Shown: positions 43,304 through 51,503 of the stretch, piece by piece
How the letters are laid out: the number at the start of each line of letters is the position of its first letter
Position numbering within the stretch: position 1 is the first letter of the stretch
From: Streptomyces guryensis
GTDB taxonomy: Bacteria; Actinomycetota; Actinomycetes; Streptomycetales; Streptomycetaceae
Assembly (NCBI RefSeq): GCF_021261325.1
Contig: NZ_JAJSBI010000024.1
Span: forward strand, 1-64,000
Reading direction: 5' to 3'
DNA length: 64,000 nucleotides
Notes under the pieces: model-generated
Databases searched by the model: none
What the model was told of the DNA's origin: nothing
What the model saw: the letters and a program-made list of their open reading frames with translations, nothing else
Made by a program: the position numbers and the translations under genes

Positions 43304-44229
43304 CGGGCGTCTCCCTCGGCGCCGTCGGTCCCGGTGGCGAGCACCCCGAGGAGGTCCTCGGCGAGCTCCGGCTTCAGCAGTCCGTGGGCGAGCGCGCGGT
43401 CGGCGGTGGCGCGGGCCATCGCCAGGTAGCCGGCGACGGTCTGCGGGGCGTGCTTGCGCAGCTCAGCGACGTGCGCGGCGACCGTGCCCGCGTCCCCGCG
43501 CGCGACGGGGCCGGTGAGGGCCGCGTCGCCGGAACGCAGGGCGTTGTCGAGGGCGGCGCCGAGCAGCGGGCCGAGCATCCGGTCGGGGGCCGCGACGCCG
43601 GCCTCGCGCAGCAGCTCCATGGACTGGGCGACCAGCGTCACCAGGTGGTTCGCGCCGAGTGCAAGCGCCGCGTGGTAGAGCGGGCGCATCTCCTCGGCGA
43701 TCCATTCCGGTTCGCCGCCCATCTCGATGACGAGGGCCTCGGCGGCCAGCCGCAGCTCCTCGGGCGCGGTGACCCCGAAGGAGCATCCGGCGAGGCGCTG
43801 GACGTCCACAGGGGTGCCGGTGAAGGTCATCGCCGGATGCAGGGCCAGCGGCAGCGCGCCCGCGCGCAGGGCGGGGTCCAGGACCTTGGAGCCGTACCGC
43901 CCGGAGGTGTGCACGAGCAGCTGCCCCGGCCGTACGGCCCCGGTCTCGGCGAGCCCCTCCACCAGGCCGGGCAGCGCGTCGTCCGGGACGGTCAGCAGGA
44001 CCAGGTCGGCGCGCTCCAGGACCTCGGCGGGCGGCATCACCGGCACGTCGGGGAGCAGCTGCGCGGCGCGCCTCCTGGAGGCGTCGGAGACTCCGGAGAC
44101 GGCCACCGGGCGGTGCCCGGCGAGCTGGAGGGACGCCGCCAGCGCGGGGCCCACCCGACCGGCGCCCACGACGCCGACGGTGAGCCGCGCGGGGCGGTCC
44201 CTGGGGTCTGGCTGTTGGCTTGTACTCAC
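43300..44229 (-). CDS. Rossmann-like/DUF2520 oxidoreductase, possible ketopantoate reductase
   Basis: A 309-residue two-domain protein. The N-terminal Rossmann fold has VGVVGAGRVGPALAASLQLA and the C-terminal DUF2520 domain has HPAMTFTG, LYHAALALGANHLVTLV and the family text ALTGPVARGDAGTVAAH. First gene of the pan-nad-coaX operon and coupled to panC, so a role in pantoate supply is reasonable; in M. tuberculosis a homologue (Rv3603c) also precedes panC. That it reduces ketopantoate is inference. Confidence 0.85.
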   Translation of the reverse strand: MSTSQQPDPRDRPARLTVGVVGAGRVGPALAASLQLAGHRPVAVSGVSDASRRRAAQLLPDVPVMPPAEVLERADLVLLTVPDDALPGLVEGLAETGAVRPGQLLVHTSGRYGSKVLDPALRAGALPLALHPAMTFTGTPVDVQRLAGCSFGVTAPEELRLAAEALVIEMGGEPEWIAEEMRPLYHAALALGANHLVTLVAQSMELLREAGVAAPDRMLGPLLGAALDNALRSGDAALTGPVARGDAGTVAAHVAELRKHAPQTVAGYLAMARATADRALAHGLLKPELAEDLLGVLATGTDGAEGDAR

Positions 44230-44315
44230 GCGACGGCGGCCTTCCCGTTCCAGTCCGCTCCGGGTACCGGACGATTTCTCGTCATGTTAACGCGATCGGT
44301 TCGAGGGGCGTTCGG

Positions 44316-44324
44316 TTGTCCACA
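44316..44324 (+). other. Perfect DnaA-box 9-mer
   Basis: TTGTCCACA, the preferred Streptomyces DnaA box, in the 184-bp gap between divergent genes. It continues as CCACAGGC, which is mirrored by GCCTGTGG at about 44361-44368. A single box can arise by chance, but intergenic boxes can titrate DnaA or regulate genes. Confidence 0.5.
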
Positions 44325-44413
44325 GGCTGTGGGTTACGCCACGCGTCGGCGCACGGGAAAGCCTGTGGAAATCCGAGTGCTCGGCCGGACCCGTGCCAGG
44401 CATGATCCGAGGC

Positions 44414-45688
44414 ATGAGCGATGCGGCGCAGCAGGTCGAGCAGCACTCCGACCGGACATCGAACGAAGACGAGGAACAGACATCGGACGACGAGCGGCGC
44501 ACGCGACGCCGTGAGCGGCGCATCGCCGCGTACCGGAGCGCGGAGCGCGTCCTCGCGCGCCCCGGTTTCCTGGGCACGCTCCGGGAGCGCCTGGCGCTGC
44601 TGGACAGCGCGCAGGGTCTGTACGACCTGGACGAGCCGGCGGACATCTACGGCAACGGTGTCGTGGAGGCCCTGGAGGAGAAGGTCGCGGGCCTGCTGGG
44701 CAAGGAGGCCGCCGCGTTCTTCCCGACGGGCACGATGACCCAGCAGGTGGCGCTGCGCTGCTGGGCGGGCCGCACCGGCAGCCCCACCGTCGCCCTGCAC
44801 GCACTGGCCCACCCCGAAGTACACGAGCGCAATGCGTTCAGCCAGGTCAGCGGGCTGCGCCCGGTACGGGTGACGAGTGAGCCCCGTCTGCCGACCGCCG
44901 ACGAGGTACGCGGCTTCGAGGAGCCCTTCGGGGCGCTGATGCTCGAACTGCCCCTCAGGGACGCCGGCTTCGTGCTGCCGTCCTGGGAGGAACTCACCGA
45001 ACTCGTGGAGGCTGCCCGCGAAAGGGACGCGGTCGTGCACTTCGACGGGGCGCGCCTGTGGGAGTCCACCGTCCACTTCGGCCGCCCCCTTGACGAGATC
45101 GCGGACCTGGCCGACAGCGTCTACGTGTCGTTCTACAAGTCCCTCGACGGCTTCGGCGGCGCCGCGCTCGCGGGCCCGAAGACCCTGATCGACGAGGCGA
45201 AGACCTGGCGGCACCGGTACGGCGGCCAGATCTTCCAGCAGTTCCCGACCGTGCTGTCGGCCCTCGCCGGGCTGGAGCGGGAACTCCCGCGGCTGCCCGG
45301 GTATGTCGCCCACGCGCGCGTGGTGGCCGACGCGCTGCGCGAGGGGTTCGCGGCGGCCGGGGTGCCCTGGATGCGCGTCCATCCCGAGGTGCCGCACACA
45401 AACGAGTTCCAGGTCTGGCTGCCGTACGACCCGGACGTCCTCGCAGAGGCCGCCGCCCGGCACGGCGAGGAGACGGGCACCCTCCTGTTCGCGGACTCCT
45501 GGGACCCCAAGGGTCCGGGTCTGGCCGTCACGGAGGTGTACGTCCGCGCCGCGGGCCTGGAGTGGACGGCCGACGACGTCAAGGCGGCGGTCGCCGAGTT
45601 CGTGTCCCGGCTGGCCGAGGAGGCCGGCAAGGCGGAAGCGGTCGGCACGGCGGAAGCGGTCGGCACGGCGGGGGCGACCAGCAAGTAG
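44414..45688 (+). CDS. PLP enzyme of the threonine-aldolase/beta-eliminating-lyase family
   Basis: A 424-residue fold-type I PLP enzyme. Family text: DIYGNGVVEALEEKVAGLLG, AAAFFPTGTMTQQVALRCW, HFDGARLWES with the cofactor Asp, and the Schiff-base Lys in SVYVSFYKSLDGFGGAALAG. Likely cleaves threonine-like beta-hydroxy amino acids to glycine and an aldehyde. An acidic arm (about residues 1-35) and a C-terminal duplication (AEAVGT twice) are extra. ATGs at 44402 and 44414 are both possible. Confidence 0.88.
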   Translation: MSDAAQQVEQHSDRTSNEDEEQTSDDERRTRRRERRIAAYRSAERVLARPGFLGTLRERLALLDSAQGLYDLDEPADIYGNGVVEALEEKVAGLLGKEAAAFFPTGTMTQQVALRCWAGRTGSPTVALHALAHPEVHERNAFSQVSGLRPVRVTSEPRLPTADEVRGFEEPFGALMLELPLRDAGFVLPSWEELTELVEAARERDAVVHFDGARLWESTVHFGRPLDEIADLADSVYVSFYKSLDGFGGAALAGPKTLIDEAKTWRHRYGGQIFQQFPTVLSALAGLERELPRLPGYVAHARVVADALREGFAAAGVPWMRVHPEVPHTNEFQVWLPYDPDVLAEAAARHGEETGTLLFADSWDPKGPGLAVTEVYVRAAGLEWTADDVKAAVAEFVSRLAEEAGKAEAVGTAEAVGTAGATSK

Positions 45689-45893
45689 AGCGCGGCCGCA
45701 GACGCTGCCACCGGCCCAGGGCCTGCCGTATCCGCCCGTGGCCCGGGCGCCCGGCGAGGACCGCGCGGAACTGCCGGTGGTCGCGCGGCTCGCGCACGAC
45801 CTGCCGGTCGTCGGTACCGGGCGCGGGCGGGCCGGGCACGCCGAGCCTGCGGGCCCGGTAGGTGTCGGGCAGGTACTGCTGCGTGATGTTCAT
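45579..45893 (-). CDS. Small hypothetical protein divergent from the ArsR-like regulator
   Basis: A 104-residue frame starting MNITQQYLPDTYRARRLGVP, then PPAPGTDDRQVVREPRDHRQ. I recall similar short proteins beside this regulator family in other streptomycetes. AGAGGGG lies 8 nt before the ATG. From about residue 70 the text turns into Pro/Arg/Cys repeats antisense to the end of the aldolase gene (110-bp overlap), so the native stop has probably been lost or shifted. Function unknown. Confidence 0.55.
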   Translation of the reverse strand: MNITQQYLPDTYRARRLGVPGPPAPGTDDRQVVREPRDHRQFRAVLAGRPGHGRIRQALGRWQRLRPRSTCWSPPPCRPLPPCRPLPPCRPPRPAGTRTRRPPP

Positions 45894-45986
45894 GGCTGTT
45901 GCCCCTCTCGGGACGTGGAGTCAGGGATTCGTGGGCTCCGCGGCTGCCCCGGTGGTCCCAGGCTGCGCCCGCCGCCGTGACGTCGC

Positions 45987-46013
45987 GTCGATTGACGGCC
46001 GCCGTCAATCGAC
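45987..46013. promoter_or_regulatory. 27-bp perfect palindrome, operator of the ArsR-like regulator
   Basis: Arms GTCGATTGACGGC (45987-45999) and its exact complement (46001-46013) around one central base. It lies in the divergent gap, 36 bp before the regulator ATG and directly upstream of a TTGTCAGTG promoter element, so autoregulation is expected. Confidence 0.85.
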
Positions 46014-46020
46014 GCCGGCG

Positions 46021-46043
46021 TTGTCAGTGGCGGGGCGCACCAT
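46021..46043 (+). promoter_or_regulatory. Promoter of the ArsR-like regulator, RecA-NDp-like
   Basis: TTGTCAGTG (46021-46029), 8 bp, then CACCAT (46038-46043). This is the PafBC/RecA-NDp layout with one mismatch (C for the first T of TAnnnT). The hexamer ends 6 nt before the ATG at 46050, so the mRNA is probably leaderless. Confidence 0.5.
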
Positions 46044-46049
46044 GAGGTC

Positions 46050-47153
46050 ATGAGCGTGCACATCGACATCGCGGGGCTGCGGCCGGAGGGGGTCGCCGTC
46101 GTCCCCTCGCCCCTGGCCGAGCTCGGCATGGCGCTGCACGCGCTGTCCGAGCCGGGGCACCATCCCGGTCTGCAGGGCTGGGTGACGTGCGTCACGGCCC
46201 GGCTCGGCTCCCGTCTCGCCGACCGCATGTGCGAGGCGGACTTCCTGTGGCGGACGACGTTCTCGGACCTGTTCCTGCCGTACGCGGGCATCCCGGGCGG
46301 CACCGCGCTCCCCGGGTCCACGCTCGCCGAAGAGCTGGACCTGCTGGACAAGCTGACGGACGAGCAGTTCGTGGACGCCGCCCTGGAGTTCAGCTGCGCG
46401 ATGCCCCACGGAGACGGGCCCAGCCCGCTCGTCGACGCCGGGCTGCGCCGGCGCGCTCTTGAGCTGGCCGCCGCGCGGGGGCCGCAACAGGTGCGGTTCA
46501 GCGAGCTGTTGCTGACCGATCCGCCGAGGATCCGGGCGTGGCTGCGCCAGTTCCTGCAGGACTGTGACGAGGCGTTCTTCGCGGAGGCCTGGTCCCGGCT
46601 GCGCCACCAGCTCACGGCGGACGCCCGCCACAAGACCGATCTCCTGCGCCGCAGGGGGCTGGCCGAGGCACTGGCCGCCGTGTCCCCGGTGGTCGCCCTG
46701 GACGAGGCCGCCGATCGGATCACGGTCGACAAACTGAGCGTGGGCCGTACGGCCACCCGGGACGGTGGCCTCCTGCTCGTACCGACCAGCTTCGGCTGGC
46801 CCCACCTGTCCGTCCTCTACCGGCACGGCTGGCAGCCGGTGCTGCACTACCCGGTCGGTTCCCCCGAGCTCGCCGCTCCGCCCTCCGTCGAGCAACTGGC
46901 CCTGCGCATGACGGCCCTGTCCCACCCCGTCCGGATGCGCATCTGCCGCTATCTGGCCCGCAGCGCCCACACCACGAGCGAGCTGGCGCAGACACAGGGC
47001 ATGACGGCCCCGGAGATATCCCGCCATCTGAGCGTCCTGAAGAAGGCGGGCCTGATCACCACGCGCCGCCGCGGCCGGTACGTCCAGCACCAGCTGGACA
47101 TAGCGGTCGTGGCCCGGCTCGGCAGCGACTTCCTGGAAGGAATACTCCGCTAG
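46050..47153 (+). CDS. DUF5937/ArsR-type winged-helix regulator
   Basis: A 367-residue regulator. Residues 1-250 form a DUF5937-type sensor domain (PSPLAELGMALHALSEPGHH, LYRHGWQPVLHYPVGSPEL). Residues about 280-360 are an ArsR-like winged helix: LRMTALSHPVRMRICRYLAR, then TSELAQTQGMTAPEISRHLS and VLKKAGLITTRRRGRYVQHQ. No metal-binding Cys motif is evident. The long palindrome upstream and the divergent small gene suggest a self-regulated two-gene module. Confidence 0.88.
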   Translation: MSVHIDIAGLRPEGVAVVPSPLAELGMALHALSEPGHHPGLQGWVTCVTARLGSRLADRMCEADFLWRTTFSDLFLPYAGIPGGTALPGSTLAEELDLLDKLTDEQFVDAALEFSCAMPHGDGPSPLVDAGLRRRALELAAARGPQQVRFSELLLTDPPRIRAWLRQFLQDCDEAFFAEAWSRLRHQLTADARHKTDLLRRRGLAEALAAVSPVVALDEAADRITVDKLSVGRTATRDGGLLLVPTSFGWPHLSVLYRHGWQPVLHYPVGSPELAAPPSVEQLALRMTALSHPVRMRICRYLARSAHTTSELAQTQGMTAPEISRHLSVLKKAGLITTRRRGRYVQHQLDIAVVARLGSDFLEGILR

Positions 47154-47173
47154 GGCCCGTACGAACCGAACCG

Positions 47174-47845
47174 TCAGCCGTGCCCGCCGGCGCGCACCAG
47201 ACCCGTCTCGTACGCCAGGACGACCACCTGGACCCGGTCCCGGAGCCCCAGCTTCGTCAGGATGCGACCCACATGGGTCTTCACGGTCGCCTCGGACAGC
47301 ACGAGCCGGGCGGCGATCTCCCCGTTGGACAGGCCCTGCGCGACCAGGATCATGACCTCGCGCTCGCGTTCGGTGAGCCGCTCCAGCTCCTTGTGCCGGG
47401 GCTCCTTCCCGACGCTCGGGAGCATCGGAGCGAACCGGTCGAGCAGACGGCGCGTGGTCGACGGGGCCACCACCGCGTCGCCGCTGTGCACGGCGCGGAT
47501 GGCGGCCAGGAGTTCACCGGGCGGCACGTCCTTCAGCATGAAGCCGGAGGCGCCCGCCTTCAGCCCCGAGAAGGCGTACTCGTCGAGGTCGAAGGTGGTC
47601 AGGATGAGCACCTTCGGGGGCTCGGGCTCCGAGCAGATGCGGCGGGTGGTCTCCACGCCGTCGAGCTTCGGCATACGGACGTCCATGAGCACCACGTCGA
47701 CGGCGGTCGAACGCAGCACCTGAAGGGCCTCGACACCGTCCCCCGCCTCGGCGACGACTTCCATGTCCGGCTGGGCGGCGAGCACCATCCGGAACCCGGT
47801 GCGCAGCAGCACCTGGTCGTCGACGAGCATCACGCGGATCGTCAT
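47174..47845 (-). CDS. Two-component response regulator, NarL/LuxR type
   Basis: A 223-residue regulator. Receiver domain with MLVDDQVLLRTGFRMVL, phospho-Asp in VVLMDVRMPKLDG and Lys in GFMLKDVPPGEL; DNA-binding domain with LTEREREVMILVAQGLSNGE and ATVKTHVGRILTKLGLRDR. Paired with the kinase gene 113 bp upstream on the same strand. The gap contains a direct repeat of TTGCGGCGGA (47864-47891). Target genes unknown. Confidence 0.94.
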   Translation of the reverse strand: MTIRVMLVDDQVLLRTGFRMVLAAQPDMEVVAEAGDGVEALQVLRSTAVDVVLMDVRMPKLDGVETTRRICSEPEPPKVLILTTFDLDEYAFSGLKAGASGFMLKDVPPGELLAAIRAVHSGDAVVAPSTTRRLLDRFAPMLPSVGKEPRHKELERLTEREREVMILVAQGLSNGEIAARLVLSEATVKTHVGRILTKLGLRDRVQVVVLAYETGLVRAGGHG

Positions 47846-47958
47846 CGGGACCTCTTCCGTTCTCTTCGTTGCGGCGGATTGCGTTTGCGGCGGAATCCGT
47901 CTGCGGGGAATCTGTCGGCGGGGGCGTTACAGGTGTCAACGAGGGGCGTACGTGGGCG

Positions 47959-49161
47959 TCAGTGCGCGGGTTTCAGCGGGAGCAGCACACTGATCCGGAA
48001 TCCCCCGCCTGGGCGCGGGCCCGCGTCCAGGGTGCCGCCGACCATACCGACCCGTTCGCGCATACCGATCAGGCCGTGGCCCTGGCCGTCGGCGCCGCCC
48101 TCCTCGTACAGCTCGTGCGGGGCGCCCTTGCCGTCGTCCTCGACGAGCAGGCCGAGGCCGTCGTCGAAGTAGACCAGGCGCACGCTGGCGCCCGCGTTCG
48201 GCCCGCCGTGCTTGCGGGTGTTGGTCAGCGCCTCCTGCACAATGCGGTACGCGGTGAGCTCGACGCCGCTGGGCAGCGGTCGCGGGGTGCCCTCGACCTT
48301 GAAGTCGACGGGCAGACCGGAGGTGCGGCACTGCTCGATCAGCTCGTCGATCTGGTCGACGTCGGGCTGCGGAACGTACTCGCCGACCTCCTTGTGCTCA
48401 CCGGTGCGCAGTACGCCGAGCAGGCGGCGCATCTCGGCGAGGGCCTGGCGGCCGGTGGAGGAGATGGTCTCCAGGGCCTTCTTGGCCTGGTCGGGGGCGG
48501 CGTCCAGGACGTAGGCGGCGCCGTCGGCCTGCACCACCATCACCGACACGTTGTGCGCGACGACGTCGTGCAACTCGCGGGCGATCCGGGCGCGTTCGGC
48601 CGCGACCGCGACCTTGGCCTGCGCCTCCCGCTCCTTCTCCAGCCGGGCGTTGCGCTCCTCCAGCTGCGCGAAGTAGGCGCGGCGGGTGCGGATGGAGTCG
48701 CCGAGCACCCAGGCGAGCGCGAAGGGCACGGTCAGGAAGACCATGGTCGCGAGGTTGCCCAGCGTGCTGGAGTGCGCGTTCGGCCAGCGCAGTTGCGCCA
48801 TGGGTGCCGCGCACAGTCCCACGGCCAGCGCGAGCCACGAGGCCCAGCGGGCGCCCGTCGCGGCCACCGTGTAGACGATCACCAGCATCGCGAAGTCCGC
48901 GGGGATCGTCTCGACGTTCAGCATCACCTGCGCCAGGCCGAGCCCGATCGCCAGCAGCAGCATCTTCTCCGGCATACGGCGGCGCAGCGCGATCACCAAG
49001 CACAGCAGGAGCACGATCGGAACGATCAAAACCGGCGAGTCGGTGCCCCGGGCCCCCTGGCGGGCAGCCTGGCCCACCACCGAGATCCCGAACAGGAAGA
49101 CGGCCCAGAAGGTGTCGACCCCTGTCGGGTGCCTGCGGAGGAAGTCATAGAGGCGCTGCAC
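47959..49161 (-). CDS. Two-component sensor histidine kinase, NarL-partner type
   Basis: A 400-residue HisKA_3 kinase. About five or six hydrophobic segments (residues 15-150) with very short loops suggest sensing inside or at the membrane. A coiled coil (ERNARLEKEREAQAKVAVAA) leads to the phospho-His in RARIARELHDVVAHNVSVM, and the ATPase has LVEDDGKGAP and GHGLIGMRERVGMVGG. GTG start with TACGCT 7 nt upstream. The signal is not known. Confidence 0.94.
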   Translation of the reverse strand: MQRLYDFLRRHPTGVDTFWAVFLFGISVVGQAARQGARGTDSPVLIVPIVLLLCLVIALRRRMPEKMLLLAIGLGLAQVMLNVETIPADFAMLVIVYTVAATGARWASWLALAVGLCAAPMAQLRWPNAHSSTLGNLATMVFLTVPFALAWVLGDSIRTRRAYFAQLEERNARLEKEREAQAKVAVAAERARIARELHDVVAHNVSVMVVQADGAAYVLDAAPDQAKKALETISSTGRQALAEMRRLLGVLRTGEHKEVGEYVPQPDVDQIDELIEQCRTSGLPVDFKVEGTPRPLPSGVELTAYRIVQEALTNTRKHGGPNAGASVRLVYFDDGLGLLVEDDGKGAPHELYEEGGADGQGHGLIGMRERVGMVGGTLDAGPRPGGGFRISVLLPLKPAH

Positions 49162-49168
49162 GTGACCC

Positions 49169-49174
49169 AGCGTA
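49169..49174 (-). promoter_or_regulatory. -10 box TACGCT, 7 nt before the kinase GTG
   Basis: Predicts a near-leaderless start of the two-component operon. Confidence 0.5.
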
Positions 49175-49267
49175 GGGAAGCAAGATGCGTGCAGGGGTCA
49201 ACCGGAGGACCGATCCGCGCCCGGCGCACATACTCCCCAAGGTGGAGGCTGTGTTCTCCTGCGCGCT

Positions 49268-49273
49268 TAGCCT
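49268..49273 (+). promoter_or_regulatory. -10 box TAGCCT, 6 nt before the GTG at 49280
   Basis: There is no Shine-Dalgarno site for the downstream gene, which supports a leaderless transcript. Confidence 0.55.
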
Positions 49274-49279
49274 GGGCCC

Positions 49280-50293
49280 GTGACGGAAGAGACATCGAGC
49301 CCGTGGCAGGGCTGGCGGACGGCGGCCGAGTCCGCGCTGTACGGGTCCGACGGCTTCTATCGCAGGCCGGAGGGCCCCGCCGGACACTTCCGTACGTCGG
49401 TGCATGCGTCCCCGCTGTTCGCCGAGGCCGTCGCCCGGCTGCTGTGCCGTGTCGACGAGGCCCTGGGCCGGCCCGGCTCGCTGGCCTTCGTCGACATGGC
49501 GGCGGGCCGGGGTGAGCTGGTCGGCGGCGTGCTGGCGGCGCTGCCCGCCGAGGTGGCGGCACGCACGCGTGCGTACGCCGTCGAGATCGCCGGCCGCCCC
49601 GAGGGCCTCGACGAACGCATCGCGTGGCTCACCGAACCGCCGCAGCAGGTCAGCGGGCTGCTGTTCGCCAACGAGTGGCTGGACAACGTACCCGTCGACA
49701 TCGCCGAGGTGGACTCGGCGGGCGTACCACGGCAGGTGCTCGTACGGCAGGACGGGGCCGAACGGCTCGGGGAACCGGTCGGCGGTGCGGAAGCGGAGTG
49801 GCTCGCCCGCTGGTGGCCGCTGCCGGCCGAGGAGGGACTCCGGGCCGAGATCGGGCTCCCCCGGGACGAGGCCTGGGCGGCCGCGGTCTCCTCGCTGGAC
49901 CGGGGGCTCGCGGTCGCCGTCGACTACACGCACACCCTGGATGCGCGCCCACCGTTCGGCACGCTCACCGGCTTCTGCGCGGGGCGCGAGACGGCGCCCG
50001 TGCCGGACGGGTCGTGCGACATCACGGCGCACGTCGCACTGGACGCGTGCGCGGCGCGCGGGTCGGTGCGGATGCTCCCCGGCGCGCGCCTTCTGCCTCA
50101 GCGCGATGCCTTGCGCGCCCTGGGGATCGCGGGCACACGCCCCCCGCTCGCCCTCGCGTCCACCCGGCCTGCGGCCTACGTACGAGCCCTCGCGAGCGCC
50201 GGTGAAGCCGCCGAGCTCACCGCACCCGGCGGCCTCGGCGACTTCGGCTGGCTGCTGCAGCCGGTGGGAATTGCGGACGCACTCGTCGGCTGA
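49280..50293 (+). CDS. MidA/NDUFAF7-family SAM-dependent methyltransferase
   Basis: A 337-residue protein of the DUF185/COG1565 family. Family text: GDFxT-like HFRTSVHASPLFAEAVARLL, SAM site FVDMAAGRGELVGGVLAALP, LFANEWLDNVPVDIAEVD and LAVAVDYTHTL. The mitochondrial member NDUFAF7 dimethylates an Arg of the NDUFS2 (49-kDa, NuoD-type) subunit of complex I. Here the gene faces an orphan nuoD, 27 bp away at the stops, which suggests the same enzyme-substrate pair. The activity is not shown by sequence. Confidence 0.85.
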   Translation: MTEETSSPWQGWRTAAESALYGSDGFYRRPEGPAGHFRTSVHASPLFAEAVARLLCRVDEALGRPGSLAFVDMAAGRGELVGGVLAALPAEVAARTRAYAVEIAGRPEGLDERIAWLTEPPQQVSGLLFANEWLDNVPVDIAEVDSAGVPRQVLVRQDGAERLGEPVGGAEAEWLARWWPLPAEEGLRAEIGLPRDEAWAAAVSSLDRGLAVAVDYTHTLDARPPFGTLTGFCAGRETAPVPDGSCDITAHVALDACAARGSVRMLPGARLLPQRDALRALGIAGTRPPLALASTRPAAYVRALASAGEAAELTAPGGLGDFGWLLQPVGIADALVG

Positions 50294-50320
50294 CGGCGCC
50301 CGCCCCGGCTCGCCGCCGCC

Positions 50321-51472
50321 CTACTTGTCGATGTCCCCGACCACGAAGAACAGCGACCCCAGGATCGCCACCATGTCCGCGACCAGCGTCCCCGGCAGCA
50401 GTTCCACGAGCGCCTGGATGTTGTTGTACGAGGCCGAGCGCAGCTTCAGCCGGTACGGGGTCTTCTCGCCCTTGCTGACGAGGTAGTAGCCGTTGATGCC
50501 GAGCGGGTTCTCGGTCCACGCGTAGGTGTGGCCCTCGGGCGCCTTCAGGACCTTGGGGAGCCGCTGGTTGATCGGCCCGGGCTCCAGCTCGGCGAGCCGG
50601 TCGAGGCAGGCGTCGGCGAGGTCGAGGGCGACGTGGGTCTGCTCCAGGAGCACCTCGAAGCGGGCGAGACAGTCGCCCTCCTGCCGGGTGACGACCTTCA
50701 GGGTGTCCTGCAGTTCGCCGTACGCGAGATACGGCTCGTCGCGGCGCAGGTCGAAGTCGACGCCCGAGGCGCGCGCGATCGGCCCGCTCACGCCGTAGGC
50801 GTGCACGGTCTCGGGCGCCAGCGCGCCCACGCCCCGCGTGCGCCCCCGGAAGATCTCGTTGCCGAGCACGAGGTCGTCGTACACGTCCATGCGCGAGCGC
50901 ACGGCGGCGACGGCGCCGCGCGCGCGTGAGGCCCAGCCCGCGGGCAGGTCCTCCTTGAGGCCGCCGACGCGGTTGAACATGTAGTGCATACGGCCGCCGG
51001 AGACCTCCTCCATGACGTTCTGGAGTACCTCGCGCTCCCGGAACGCGTAGAAGACCGGGGTGATGCCGCCGAGCTCCAGCGGGTACGAGCCCAGGAACAT
51101 CAGGTGGTTGAGCACCCGGTTGAGCTCGGCGAGCAGCGTGCGCGTCCACACCGCGCGCGTGGGCACCTCCATGCCGAGCATGCGCTCCACGGCGAGGACG
51201 ACACCGAGCTCGTTGGAGAAGGCCGACAGCCAGTCGTGGCGGTTGGCGAGCATGATGATCTGGCGGTAGTCACGCACCTCGAAGAGCTTCTCCGCGCCAC
51301 GGTGCATGTACCCGATCACCGGCTCCGCGTGCACGATGCGCTCACCGTCCAGCACCAGGCGCAGCCGCAGTACGCCGTGCGTGGACGGGTGCTGCGGACC
51401 GATGTTGAGCACCATGTCGGTGCTCTCCGCGGCGCCGCCGATACCGAACATGGTCTCCGTCGTAGGAGTCAT
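50321..51472 (-). CDS. Orphan NADH-quinone oxidoreductase subunit D (NuoD2)
   Basis: A 383-residue member of the 49-kDa subunit family of complex I. Near the N-terminus it has MVLNIGPQHPSTHGVLRLRL and PVIGYMHRGAEKLFEVRDYR, and at the C-terminus ASYNNIQALVELLPGTLVAD and FFVVGDIDK. No other nuo gene is in the window, so this is a second copy outside the main nuo operon, as in S. coelicolor. It may substitute in complex I or serve another oxidoreductase. The facing neighbour is a MidA-type methyltransferase. Confidence 0.93.
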   Translation of the reverse strand: MTPTTETMFGIGGAAESTDMVLNIGPQHPSTHGVLRLRLVLDGERIVHAEPVIGYMHRGAEKLFEVRDYRQIIMLANRHDWLSAFSNELGVVLAVERMLGMEVPTRAVWTRTLLAELNRVLNHLMFLGSYPLELGGITPVFYAFREREVLQNVMEEVSGGRMHYMFNRVGGLKEDLPAGWASRARGAVAAVRSRMDVYDDLVLGNEIFRGRTRGVGALAPETVHAYGVSGPIARASGVDFDLRRDEPYLAYGELQDTLKVVTRQEGDCLARFEVLLEQTHVALDLADACLDRLAELEPGPINQRLPKVLKAPEGHTYAWTENPLGINGYYLVSKGEKTPYRLKLRSASYNNIQALVELLPGTLVADMVAILGSLFFVVGDIDK

Positions 51473-51491
51473 GGACCCAGTCTCTCCTACG

Positions 51492-51497
51492 TACGCT
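51492..51497 (+). promoter_or_regulatory. -10 box TACGCT, 6 nt before the ATG at 51504
   Basis: Same hexamer and spacing as at 16538 and 58198; it drives the bPH2 gene pair and lies 20 bp from the divergent nuoD2 start. Confidence 0.55.
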
Positions 51498-51503
51498 GGC
51501 CGT

